Assembly (NCBI RefSeq): GCF_011617245.1
Contig: NZ_CP050152.1
Span: forward strand, 1,302,001 to 1,366,000
DNA: 64,000 bases
Direction of reading: 5' to 3'
From: Brevibacterium atlanticum
Lineage (GTDB): Bacteria; Actinomycetota; Actinomycetes; Actinomycetales; Brevibacteriaceae
Part shown: piece after piece, positions 34,549 to 43,466 of the stretch
Position numbering within the stretch: the stretch's first letter is position 1
Layout: every line of letters begins with the position of its first letter
Program-made: the position numbers and the translations under genes
The notes under the pieces: model-generated
The model's input: the letters and a program-made list of their open reading frames with translations, nothing else
What the model was told of the DNA's origin: nothing
The model's database searches: none

Positions 34549-35398
34549 TCAGTCTCCCCACGCCGAGGTGGCCCGCCCGTCCGTGGCGATGTCGTCGATG
34601 AGGTCGGCCAAGCCGGCCGGGTCCTCCAGATGTGCCATGTGTCCTTGGCCTTCCAGCACGTGAGTGCGGGCCCCCGGGAATTCGTTCCAAGACATCGGCG
34701 AATGAGGTCCCATAGGGCGCCTCGCCGAGGTTCTCACCGCCGACGATGAGATCGATCAGACCGATGCGCGCTCCATATTCCGCGGGCGGTTCCATGAGGT
34801 TGATGGCCTCGGTCTCGAGGTAAAGCGGATGTGCGAGCTCTGTGAGCGCGTTCCATGACCGGCGGTTCGATCGCAGCTCTCGGACGTGGGACTCGTCGAA
34901 TCCGGAGATGTCGCGATTGACGATCTCGACGATTCGATCCCAGTCCTCGGCCGTATATGCGTCGCGCAGCACAGGGAGAGCGTCGGCGCCGAATGGGCGC
35001 TCGACGGGTTCGTATGCGATGAGGCGGTCGAGGTCGAAGCGGTTGCCGGCGTGCAGCGCAATGAGTGCACCGTAGCTCCACGCGACGACGGACCGAGAGC
35101 CGAGGTGCGCGAGCACATCAGCGAGGTCGTCCACTTCCATCTCCAGGGAATAGGTCTCCGGCAGAGGTGCCGATGGTCGTCGTCCGCGGCGATTGATGAC
35201 GGCGACGCTCGTCCACGTTCGAATGGCCCGGGCGACCTTTCGCCATGCATGCGCATCGCTCATCACTCCCGGGAGGATGACGACCGGTGTCTGCTCGCCA
35301 TCGTCCTCGGCGGCTTTCGAATCGCTCTTTTGGTGGATGTCGACCGTCAGGAAGTTTCCGTCTCTCAGGCCGATCTGTTTCTGAATCATCTGTTCCAT
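34549..35398 (-). pseudogene. Alpha/beta hydrolase interrupted by a single-base frameshift
   Basis: The first ~240 codons read as a hydrolase: VVILPGVMSDAHAW, nucleophile elbow VVAWSYGALIALHAG, and LIVGGENLGEAPYG. Near 34671-34675 (five C on the plus strand) the frame shifts; the rest continues one frame away as ARTHVLEGQGHMAHLEDPAGLADLIDDIA, which carries the catalytic histidine (GQGHMAHL). Removing one base joins the two parts cleanly (...RIPGARTHVLEG...). It is divergent from the TetR gene. It may be a true mutation, a slippage site or a sequencing error. Confidence 0.8.
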
Positions 35399-35400
35399 AA

Positions 35401-35434
35401 AGCTATTATGTAGCAGATGATCTAGAATGCAAGG
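35401..35434. promoter_or_regulatory. Divergent promoter region between hydrolase and TetR genes
   Basis: AT-rich 36-bp gap. On the plus strand TAGAAT (35423-35428) ends 6 bp before the TetR ATG (leaderless). On the minus strand CATAAT (35404-35409 complement) lies close to the hydrolase ATG. A short palindrome AGATGATCT (35415-35423) may be part of a TetR operator. Confidence 0.4.
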
Positions 35435-36076
35435 ATGAGTTCCCGAGGGCGCCCGCCGAGCTATGACCGCGAAGTCGCCATCCGCGAAGCGGCCAGACTC
35501 TTCTGGCGTCGCGGTTACAACGGCACCTCGACGCGGGAGCTGACGTCCGCACTCGGTATGTCGACATCGAGTCTGTACTCGGCTTTCGGCAGCAAAGCCG
35601 AGCTGTTCGCCACCGCTGTGAGGACCTATGCCGATCGGTACTCGCGAATCTACGAGTCCGCTTTGGCGGAGCCGTTGATCCCTGATGTGGTGACCAGCCT
35701 GCTCCGCGGATCGATCATGGAATTCACCCCGGATCCGAGTGTTCATCCCGGGTGTATGGTGACGAGCGCGATCATGATCGATTCGCCAGAGACTCTCGAC
35801 GCTCGCCGCCTCATCGAGGAATCGAGCGCGGCGAACGCGGCAGCGCTGCAAGAGCGATTCGTGCGGGCGATCAACGAAGGCGAGCTGACCGGTAGCACCT
35901 CGGCGAAGCACCTCGCCGACTATGTGCAGACTCTGTGGCAGGGACTCTCGGCGCAGTCGAACCGAGGAGTGACGAGAGGACAGCTGTTGACCATCGCCGA
36001 GGTGGGGGCTCGGGTCGTATGGGGCGAGCTCTCGGGCGGCGCTGACAGAGCGGCGGGGCCGCCGCGGCACACGTGA
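35435..36076 (+). CDS. TetR/AcrR-family regulator
   Basis: 213 residues. N-terminal helix-turn-helix: [45 protein letters not shown] (quoted in part), followed by a ligand domain of the TetR_C kind with [19 protein letters not shown]. It is divergent from the frameshifted hydrolase and probably regulates it. Its 3' end abuts the decayed end of metE. Confidence 0.9.
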   Translation: MSSRGRPPSYDREVAIREAARLFWRRGYNGTSTRELTSALGMSTSSLYSAFGSKAELFATAVRTYADRYSRIYESALAEPLIPDVVTSLLRGSIMEFTPDPSVHPGCMVTSAIMIDSPETLDARRLIEESSAANAAALQERFVRAINEGELTGSTSAKHLADYVQTLWQGLSAQSNRGVTRGQLLTIAEVGARVVWGELSGGADRAAGPPRHT

Positions 36077-36099
36077 GTCCTCCCGCCAGCGCGCTCTCA

Positions 36100-38157
36100 C
36101 TCACCGTATTACAGGAGCGAACGACATCACGGGCGGCGACGAGGTTGGCCAGCGGGGCGCGGACCTCCGAGCAGCCGCGGGTCTTGAGTCCGCAGTCGGG
36201 GTTTACCCACAGCCGGTCGGCCGGAACCTTCGCCAGTGCGGCATCGATGAGCTCGGTGAGCTCGGTGAGCTCGCGGACCGAGGGCACCCTCGGCGAATGG
36301 AGGTCGTAGACACCGGGCCCGATTCCGCGGACGAAGTCGAAGCTAGCGATGTCGTCGAGCACCTCCATCCGTGACTGAACCGCCTCGATACTTGTGACAT
36401 CGGCATCGAGGGCGTTGACCGCGTCGATGATCTCCCCGAACTCCGAACAGCACAGATGGGTGTGGATCTGCGTTCCGGGAGCGACTCGGGAATTGACGAG
36501 TCGGAAGGAGCGCAACGACCAGTCAAGGTAGGACTTCCGGTCGGCCTCCCGCAGAGGCAGCAGCTCTCGCAGGGCGGGCTCATCGACCTGGACGATGCCG
36601 ATACCGGCCGCTTCGAGGTCGGAGGCCTCGTCCGAGAGCGCCAAGGCGATCTGATCGGCCGATTCGGCCAACGGCACGTCATCGCGGACGAAGGACCACG
36701 CGAGGATCGTCACCGGGCCGGTGAGCATACCCTTGACCGGACGTTCCGTCTGCGTCGCGGTGTACGTCGACCATTCGACGATGATCGGCGCGGGCCCGGC
36801 GGACCGCGGCCGTCTGCGGAAAAGATCCGACGGTCGTCGTCGGCAGCGACGGGATCGCGAGGCCGGCCTACGCCTCCTGCCTCGTCGTATAGTCGGAGCG
36901 GAAGCCGTCGTCACCGGCCAGGGCCGCGGTGCGGGAAGCCACCTCGGCGTTGTGGACCCGCACCGACACGGCGCGGGTGCGGCGGGCACGATCCGAACGG
37001 TTGAATGCCTCGGTGCGGGCCTCGGCACCGGAGGACAGGGCGGTCGACAGCGCCTCGACCTCGCTGACCTTCTCCTCGGCGAAGGACAGCCAGGAGGCGA
37101 CGTCGACCGGGAGCGCGGATTCGTCGGCCACGGTGTAGGGCACGTGGAGCAGGGAGGTCGAGGTCGAGACGCTCAGAGACTCGCGGCCCAGCGACGAGAG
37201 GACCTCGAGGCTTGTCCGCAGATCATCGGCCCAGATGTTCCTGCCGTCGACGACCCCGGCCACGAGGTGGGTCGACTCGGGCACTTCGGCGGTTACGCGG
37301 TCGAGGTACCCCGGGTCGAGGCTGCGGGTGGCTGCGGAGATATCGACGCCGAGGGCATCGATGCCCGAGGTCGCCAGTGTCGAGAGCCCGGACCGCAGGG
37401 TCCCGTACGGGGCGGTGACGAAGATCTTCGGATGTGTTCTCGCCCTGGACAGGGCGGCATAGGTGCGCCCGGCCGCTTCGGCGAGCTTCTCATCGGGGAT
37501 GCCGGGAGCGTCGGTGACCAACGCCGGTTCGTCGAGCTGGACCCATTCGACGCCGGCGGCGGCGAGGATGGAGATGACGTCGAGGTAGACGGTGGTGAGC
37601 TCCTCGAGCCGGTCCAGCGGCGAGGTGGTGGTGCTGGCCGCTGTCTTCGCCAGAGTGAGCAGGGTGACCGGTCCGACGAGGACAGGGCGGACGAGGTGGC
37701 CGGCGGCCCTGGCCTCGGAGACGAGGGAGAGCAGATGCTGTGGGTGAGCCTTGAAGGTCGTCGAGTCCTCGAGCTCGGGGACGAGGTAGTGGTAGTTCGT
37801 GTCGAACCATTTCGTCATCTCGAGTGGCGAACGCCGATCGGTACCGCGGGCGAGGGCGAAGTAGTCGTCGAGGTCGAAGTCGGTGCCGGTGGTCTCGGAG
37901 GGGATGAGGCCGACGCTCAGAGCGGTGTCGAGGACATGATCGTAGTGGCTGTAGGACACGGGGATCGCGTAGTCCTCGGTGAGGCCGAGCGCACGCAGCC
38001 GGTGGTAGGTGTCGATGCGCAGGGTATGCACGGCCCGGGTGAACTCAGCGGCGTCGATGCGGCCGGCCCAATAGGATTCGAGGGCCTTCTTCTGTTCGCG
38101 TCGGGCTCCGATGCGCGGGTAACCGGTGATCGTGGCCTGGGGGAATGCACTGGTCAT
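36100..38157 (-). pseudogene. metE: Decayed cobalamin-independent methionine synthase
   Basis: The first 429 codons (from ATG 38157, ITGYPRIGARREQKKALESYW) match the MetE N-terminal barrel. An in-frame TAG at 36868-36870 interrupts the domain linker; the same frame continues [26 protein letters not shown]. Homology then jumps to another frame at [31 protein letters not shown], so about 80-90 codons, including the conserved HGE-RND substrate region, are missing. The zinc site remains ([15 protein letters not shown]). The native stop is also lost at the 3' end (VAARDVVRS runs on). Three lesions make function very unlikely. Confidence 0.9.
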
Positions 38158-38406
38158 CAACGTGTTTCCTTCTGTGTTGTGGTTTCTCTGTCGGTCGTCG
38201 GCGGCCACGGCCGAGGTGGTGACGGGGGTGGGCGAGTCGAGGAACCGCAGCAGTCCCTGCAGCCGTGCGGCCTGCTTCTCGAACCGGGGCGGGATGACCT
38301 CGAAGGGCAGCGCTCGGCGCAGGCGGTGCCGGGCTGCCGGCTGAGTCTCGAGCGCGGAGGCCGGGGCCGAGGCGGAGATCCGCTGCGTGGTGAGAGTGGT
38401 GGACAT
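38158..38406 (-). pseudogene. Possible 5' remnant of metF or in-frame metE leader ORF
   Basis: 83 codons from ATG 38406, open and in frame with metE. The segment RALPFEVIPPRFEKQAARLQGLLRFLD resembles the start of a methylenetetrahydrofolate reductase, and PVTTSA could be its next conserved stretch, after which similarity ends. A metF-metE pair with metF truncated is one reading; a random open leader is the other. Confidence 0.4.
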
Positions 38407-38579
38407 GCCGCCATCCTCACAGCGGCGGCGGATGCGTGCGGGGCGAGCCGATGATCGGCGTCGCAGCCCGTCATGTGAGGGTCAAGGAACGTACGGTTCG
38501 GTCAGAAGACGACTCAGTCCGTCATCGTCGCGCGGCCGACCGGTGGGTGGGGTATGGTGGCCATCCCCGAGGTCACGCG

Positions 38580-38585
38580 TAGACT
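38580..38585 (+). promoter_or_regulatory. -10 box of a leaderless promoter
   Basis: TAGACT 6 bp before the GTG at 38592; no strong ribosome site follows. Confidence 0.45.
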
Positions 38586-38591
38586 CCTTGA

Positions 38592-39350
38592 GTGACTTCC
38601 ATCCGAACAGTACGCCGCTGGGCTATCCGAGTGGTGGCCGGTGTACTGGCGCTCTGTGTCCTCGCCGTTCTCGGGCTGGTGATCCGGGCGAAGTCGGGAG
38701 TGATGCACGCCGAGTCGGAGGCCTGGGAATCCGTCCTCACCGACCCGACGATCACCGTCGAAGAGCATGCGGACGCTGTCGTGCTGCACCCGGCCGAGGA
38801 GACGACGACTTCGATCGGTCTCGTCTTCTACCCCGGGGCGAAGGTCGATGCGGCAGCCTATGCCCGGCGTCTGAGCGGGATCGTTGCCGAAGGCTCTGCC
38901 ACGGTCGTCATCGTCAAACCGTGGCTGCGCCTGGCCATCGTCGACCCGCGCGGTCTGTCCGTCTTCACGGACTATTCGCCAGGGACCGAGTCGTGGATGG
39001 TCGGCGGGCATTCCATGGGCGGGGTCCGCGCCTGCTCCGCCGCCGGTGAGGCCGATGCGCTCGTGCTCTTCGGCTCCTATTGCGCCGCCGATCTCTCCGA
39101 CGATCCGATTCCGGTGCTCAGCCTCTCCGGCAGCGAGGACGGACTCTCCACACCGCAGAAAGTCACTGACGCTCGTGAGAAGCTCCCCGACTCGGCGAGG
39201 ATGGTCGAGATTCCGGGAGCCAACCATGCGAGCTTCGGCGACTACGGTGCGCAGAAAGGCGACGGTTCGCCCCGCATCGGCGATGATCAGATGAACTCGA
39301 CCGTTACAGCCGAGCTGCTCGACTTCGCCGAGGGAGTGCGCAGTGAGTGA
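38592..39350 (+). CDS. Membrane-anchored alpha/beta hydrolase
   Basis: 252 residues. One N-terminal span (AIRVVAGVLALCVLAVLGLVI) anchors an outward-facing hydrolase. The nucleophile is in MVGGHSMGGVRACSAAG, the acid in LSLSGSEDGLSTPQ and the histidine in EIPGANHASFGDYG, so the triad is complete. Substrate unknown. Close to a TAGACT box, probably translated from a leaderless mRNA. Confidence 0.82.
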   Translation: MTSIRTVRRWAIRVVAGVLALCVLAVLGLVIRAKSGVMHAESEAWESVLTDPTITVEEHADAVVLHPAEETTTSIGLVFYPGAKVDAAAYARRLSGIVAEGSATVVIVKPWLRLAIVDPRGLSVFTDYSPGTESWMVGGHSMGGVRACSAAGEADALVLFGSYCAADLSDDPIPVLSLSGSEDGLSTPQKVTDAREKLPDSARMVEIPGANHASFGDYGAQKGDGSPRIGDDQMNSTVTAELLDFAEGVRSE

Positions 39351-39362
39351 GCGGCACCGACC

Positions 39363-39854
39363 TCAGCGGTAGTTCGTGAACTGGAGGTCGATCTCGAGGT
39401 CCTGGCTCTTGAGCAGGGAGATGACCTCCTGCAGGTCATCGCGCTTCTTCGAACTCACTCGCAGCTCGTCTCCTTGGATCTGCGCCTTGACGCCCTTGGG
39501 GCCTTCGTCGCGGATGATCTTCGAGATCTTCTTCGCATTGTCCTTGTCGATACCCTCCTTGATCGAAGCGTCGATGCGGTATTCCTTGCCGGAGGGGTAG
39601 GGGTCGCCGTCCTCGAGGGACTTCAGTGAGATGCCGCGCTTGACCAGCTTCGACTGGAAGACGTCGAGGATGGCCTTGACCCGGTCCTCGCTGTTGGCCT
39701 TCATCTGCACGGCCTCGCCGCTCCAGGCGATCGAGGCGTCGGTGCCGCGGAAGTCGTAGCGGGAGTTGATCTCCTTCGCTGCCTGGTTGAGCGCGTTGTC
39801 CGCCTCCTGGCGATCGACCTTGCTGACGATGTCGAATGAGGATTCGCTGGCCAT
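39363..39854 (-). CDS. yajQ: YajQ-family nucleotide-binding protein
   Basis: 163 residues, full length. [34 protein letters not shown] and [26 protein letters not shown] are diagnostic. Family members bind nucleotides or RNA and some bind cyclic di-GMP; the role here is unknown. TAGACT at 39917-39922 on this strand may be its -10. Confidence 0.94.
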   Translation of the reverse strand: MASESSFDIVSKVDRQEADNALNQAAKEINSRYDFRGTDASIAWSGEAVQMKANSEDRVKAILDVFQSKLVKRGISLKSLEDGDPYPSGKEYRIDASIKEGIDKDNAKKISKIIRDEGPKGVKAQIQGDELRVSSKKRDDLQEVISLLKSQDLEIDLQFTNYR

Positions 39855-39956
39855 GGATGCTCCTTGTGCTCGTTGACTTCGGACCCGCGCTCGGCGGGTG
39901 TGACTCTCAAGCTCAAGTCTAGTGGAGGGTCCCGGATGTGATGTGTGTCAATCGAG

Positions 39957-39986
39957 TTGGTGATTCGGGTCCGAGCCTTGTATTCT
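39957..39986 (+). promoter_or_regulatory. Promoter of tRNA-Tyr
   Basis: TTGGTG (39957-39962), 18-bp spacer, TATTCT (39981-39986), ending 28 bp before the mature tRNA. Confidence 0.5.
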
Positions 39987-40014
39987 TTTCAGGTGCTCAT
40001 CGAGCGCTGACTGC

Positions 40015-40096
40015 GGCAGATTGCCCGAGCGGCCAAAGGGAGCTGACTGTAAATCAGCCGGCATTGCCTTCATAGGTTCGAATCCTATATCTGCCA
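40015..40096 (+). tRNA. tRNA-Tyr (GTA)
   Basis: Acceptor GGCAGAT pairs with ATCTGCC; anticodon stem GCTGA/TCAGC encloses CTGTAAA with anticodon GTA at 40049-40051; a long variable arm marks a class II tRNA; T arm TAGGTTCGAATCCTA. CCA is not encoded (CGC follows the discriminator A). Confidence 0.96.
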
Positions 40097-40105
40097 CGCA
40101 GAAGG

Positions 40106-40148
40106 AACGGCCCCGTGACTTGTGGAAACACAGGACACGGGGCCGTTT
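40106..40148 (+). terminator. Terminator of tRNA-Tyr
   Basis: 12-bp perfect stem AACGGCCCCGTG / CACGGGGCCGTT around an 18-nt loop, ending in TTT. Confidence 0.8.
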
Positions 40149-40196
40149 CGCATACCGGAGTGCCCCTTGCGAACCTTGCGCTGAGGAGCCTAGCGT

Positions 40197-40820
40197 ATGA
40201 GGACAGCAGACGGGAGAGGCGCGACCATGAGCGACCAACCGAGCGAAGGCGAGACTCCTCGGCGACTGAATTCGCTCGAGGACCGCAACGCCGTGGTCGA
40301 ATCCGCCCTCGACAAGGCCATCAAGCGCGGGGATTTCGACGATCTGCCCGGGCTCGGCAAGCCGCTGACCGGCCTGCACGGGTCCTCCGATCCCGACTGG
40401 TGGATCAAGCAGAAGATGGACAACGAGGGCATCAACGGCGTCGCTCCTGCCGCCTTCCAGCTGCGCAAGGAGAACGCCGTCCTCGACGACACCATCGACG
40501 CCTTCACCAGCGAATCCGACGTTCGCGACTACCTCGCCGGGTTCAACGCGCGGGTCCGCGAAGCGGTGATGGATCTGAGGGAGGGCCCGCCTGTCTTCAC
40601 CCCTCCGCGTGACGTGGAGAAGGAAGTCCGCGCGTGGCGGCTGCGACGCAGCCACCGAACCACGAAGACCGACAGCGCCGAGGTGGCCCCGCCCTCGAGT
40701 GGGCAACCGTCGACGCCCTCGAGCGACCGACCACGGAGCGACGGTGGCCCGGAAGCGGTGGACGGTGATGCTGGGTCCGGTGGGTCACCTCGGCGGTGGT
40801 GGCACTTCTTCCGCAGGTGA
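40197..40820 (+). CDS. DUF1992 (DnaJ homologue C28 conserved domain) protein
   Basis: 207 residues. The DUF1992 core occupies ~residues 25-100: ESALDKAIKRGDFDDLPGLGKPL, DPDWWIKQKM and PAAFQLRKENA. The ~70-residue tail is Ser/Pro/Arg-rich and ends in aromatics and arginines. ATG 40197 has GAGGAG 8 bp upstream; ATG 40227 is the alternative. Function is unknown. The last 36 bp overlap a convergent acyltransferase gene. Confidence 0.85.
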   Translation: MRTADGRGATMSDQPSEGETPRRLNSLEDRNAVVESALDKAIKRGDFDDLPGLGKPLTGLHGSSDPDWWIKQKMDNEGINGVAPAAFQLRKENAVLDDTIDAFTSESDVRDYLAGFNARVREAVMDLREGPPVFTPPRDVEKEVRAWRLRRSHRTTKTDSAEVAPPSSGQPSTPSSDRPRSDGGPEAVDGDAGSGGSPRRWWHFFRR

Positions 40821-42134
40821 GGCGGTTGCGGATGATCCGTCGTCGGCGTGCGAACCTCCGGTGAGGATGACCGCAGCGGCGGTGCACGCGAGGCCGAGGA
40901 TCGCCAGCGGCAGATCGAGTCCGTAGCTCGAGATCGCCAGTGATTGGACGATGAACACGGCGACGGCGATGGTCGTGACGGCGGCGGAGGGCCACCTCGG
41001 CGAGAGGATCGGCTGCGGGCTCTCCCACCGTCGTGTGACGCTCGAGATAGCCCACACGATGACGACGACGGCGACGACGAAGAGCGGGCGGGTCAGCCAC
41101 CAGGCGCCGGTGCCGGGGTCGGGCATCGGCAGCCACAGCAACTGGATTCCGGTGAGCAGGACGATGGCCGGGACGTGCCAGAGGTAGACCGACATCAGCC
41201 GGGAGCCGAGGAAGAACACGATGGCTTGGGCCGGTTTCGTCCCCATGATCGCCGTGAGCGGGCGGTGGAGCAGGGTCAACAGGGCCGCCTGGATGACGGC
41301 GAGGACGGCCAGGGGCAGGGTCGGGGGCCATTGGTTGGTGAGCATGCTCGCCGAATATTCACCGAGAATGACCAACAGTCCCAGGCACGCGAAGCCGGCG
41401 ACGATGAGGACCAGATTCCACCAGCGCACGCGGGAGAACCAGCCGTCACGCAGGCAGAAGCCGATCTGCTGGGCGAAGAGCCAGACGAATGCGACGTTGG
41501 GCAGGCCGAAGAGCTCATCGCCGATGCCGTAGCCCTCGGCAGGGATCCGGCCCAGACCGAGCCCTTGGATGCCGACGACCAGGCGGACCACGTCGACGAA
41601 GAACGCTCCCGCGAAGAGGACGACGAGGGCGAGCCACGGGTTGTGTTCGTGCCAGCGGATCATCCACGGGGCCAGTGCCTGGGCGAGTGCGTACGCGGCG
41701 AGGAACCACAGCACCGAGCCGACGGGCACGGCGATGGCCCCGGCCAGGCCGGGTTCGACACCGATGGCACTCACGATGATGAGCGCGACGGTGAGGACGA
41801 TGAACAGCGGGAGGGCCGGCAGCGCGAGGCGACGCAGACGGGTGCGCACGAACGTCGAGGCGGTTTCGCCGCGACGCTGCGCCGACTCCCAGCCGACCCT
41901 GGCGGCGAAACCGCCGACCACGAAGAACATGGGCATGATCTCGGCGATCCAGGTCGCCGGCGCGAACCACCGCTGCCCGGAGACGGGGTTGATGATGAAG
42001 GGCGTGCCGTCCGGGTTGCGACCGACGCTGACGAGCAGCAGATGGACGAAGACGACGACGAGCACACACACGACTCTGGCGAGGTCGAGGGTGAGATCGC
42101 GATGGCGCGGGACCGAGGTATTCACACTGACCAC
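40785..42134 (-). CDS. Acyltransferase-3 family membrane protein
   Basis: 449 residues with about ten spans. The N-terminal RDLTLDLARVVCVLVVVFVHLLLV carries the family's conserved Arg-Asp and His pattern, with MPMFFVVGGFAAR following. Such proteins transfer acyl groups to cell-surface sugars or lipids, or act as transporter-like proteins; the substrate cannot be told. It overlaps the convergent DUF1992 gene. Confidence 0.85.
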   Translation of the reverse strand: MVSVNTSVPRHRDLTLDLARVVCVLVVVFVHLLLVSVGRNPDGTPFIINPVSGQRWFAPATWIAEIMPMFFVVGGFAARVGWESAQRRGETASTFVRTRLRRLALPALPLFIVLTVALIIVSAIGVEPGLAGAIAVPVGSVLWFLAAYALAQALAPWMIRWHEHNPWLALVVLFAGAFFVDVVRLVVGIQGLGLGRIPAEGYGIGDELFGLPNVAFVWLFAQQIGFCLRDGWFSRVRWWNLVLIVAGFACLGLLVILGEYSASMLTNQWPPTLPLAVLAVIQAALLTLLHRPLTAIMGTKPAQAIVFFLGSRLMSVYLWHVPAIVLLTGIQLLWLPMPDPGTGAWWLTRPLFVVAVVVIVWAISSVTRRWESPQPILSPRWPSAAVTTIAVAVFIVQSLAISSYGLDLPLAILGLACTAAAVILTGGSHADDGSSATASPAEEVPPPPR

Positions 42135-42196
42135 GGTAGGTGGGTTCGCACGGCGGCGGGGGATGCGGATGTGTCAGATCAGACGCATGGCTGCGA

Positions 42197-43411
42197 CTAT
42201 GCCGTCATCGTCTCCTTCGCCAGTCTCTCGATCGCGAGGTGGGCCAGGAGGGCCGCCTGATCGCCGAGCACCGAATCGTCGAAGATGACGAAGGGGGAGT
42301 GGTTGTTGCCCTGTCGATCGGCGGGAACGTCGGTGCGCTCGGCCCCGAACATGAGATACGTGCCGGGCACCTCGCGGAGCACGAACGAGAAGTCTTCACT
42401 CGGCATGATCGGCTGCGCGAGCACCTCCACCCGGTCCTCGCCGAGGAGGCTCCCGAGTTCGCCGATCGCCCACTCTGTCTCGTCGACGTCGTTGACCGTG
42501 ACCGGGTATTGGGCGTCGAATTCCACCTCGGCGGTGCAGCCGTGGGCCGCGGCGATGCCGTCGGCCAGCTGCTTCGATCGGGTGCGGACGATGTCGAGGG
42601 AGTCGTCGGAGAGTGTGCGCACTGTCGCGCCCATGGACGCCGAGGCGGGGATGACGTTGATCGCGTCCGAGGCGCGCAGCTGGGTCACGGACATCGCGAT
42701 GGGGTCGAAGACGTCGATGCGGCGGCTGACCATATTCTGACACGCTGTGACGAGCTCGGCCAGGGCCGGTACCGGGTCGACGGCGGTCAGCGGTTGGGAG
42801 CCGTGCCCACCACGACCGTGGATGGTCACCCGAAGCGTGTTCGACCCCGCCTGCAGAGTCCCCGGGCGGGTCGCGACGACGCCGCGTGGACGCGGGAGCA
42901 CGTGGACTCCGAACGCAGCGATCGCCCGCTGCCCGGCGGCATCGAGCACACCTTCATCGATCATCACCGACGCTCCGTTGTAGCCTTCCTCCCCGGGCTG
43001 GAACATGAAGACGACGTCCCCGGCCAGCAGTTCCCGGTGGGCGTGGAGGAGTCGCGCGGCTCCGACGAGTCCTGCGGTGTGCAGATCGTGTCCGCAGGCG
43101 TGCATGTGCCCGTTCGTCGAGGCGAACGGCTCGTCCGTCTCCTCGGCCACGGGGAGTGCGTCCATGTCTCCACGCAGCAGCACGGCGGGAGCATCGACGG
43201 GCTTGTTCGGATGCGTTCCGCGCAGAACGGCGACCACCGAGGTGGTGCCCTCACCCGTGGTCACCTCGAGATCGAGACCGGCCAGGGCCTCGAGGACGGC
43301 AGCTTGGGTCCGGGGCAGGTCGAGGCCGATCTCAGGATTCGCGTGGAGGGAGCGGCGCAGGTCCTGGAGTTCGGGCAGCAGTGCTTCGCCCTCGGCGAGC
43401 AGATCGTTCAT
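42197..43411 (-). CDS. M20D-family metal-dependent amidohydrolase
   Basis: 404 residues. Metal site: GHMHACGHDLHTAG, FMFQPGEEGYNGA, GVHVLPRPRGV and the late MPSEDFSFVL; lid domain with TIHGRGGHGSQP. The family splits N-acyl amino acids, hippurate or auxin conjugates. It follows a membrane transporter gene on the same strand (55-bp gap), suggesting a transporter-hydrolase pair. It is clearly a paralogue of the M20 protein at 51263. Confidence 0.93.
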   Translation of the reverse strand: MNDLLAEGEALLPELQDLRRSLHANPEIGLDLPRTQAAVLEALAGLDLEVTTGEGTTSVVAVLRGTHPNKPVDAPAVLLRGDMDALPVAEETDEPFASTNGHMHACGHDLHTAGLVGAARLLHAHRELLAGDVVFMFQPGEEGYNGASVMIDEGVLDAAGQRAIAAFGVHVLPRPRGVVATRPGTLQAGSNTLRVTIHGRGGHGSQPLTAVDPVPALAELVTACQNMVSRRIDVFDPIAMSVTQLRASDAINVIPASASMGATVRTLSDDSLDIVRTRSKQLADGIAAAHGCTAEVEFDAQYPVTVNDVDETEWAIGELGSLLGEDRVEVLAQPIMPSEDFSFVLREVPGTYLMFGAERTDVPADRQGNNHSPFVIFDDSVLGDQAALLAHLAIERLAKETMTA

Positions 43412-43466
43412 GGTGTCCTTTCGCGTGGGAAGACAGTTCGCGTGGCATGAGGGTAGTCGGGAGACG

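Noticed and set aside
34427-36100. Single 557-codon minus-strand protein
   Set aside because: It joins antisense of the TetR gene, the hydrolase core and an out-of-frame tail; only the middle part is real coding sequence.
38158-38591. Cobalamin or SAM riboswitch ahead of metE
   Set aside because: I looked for the B12-box pattern and SAM-type stems on the minus strand and saw neither; an infernal-type covariance search would be decisive.
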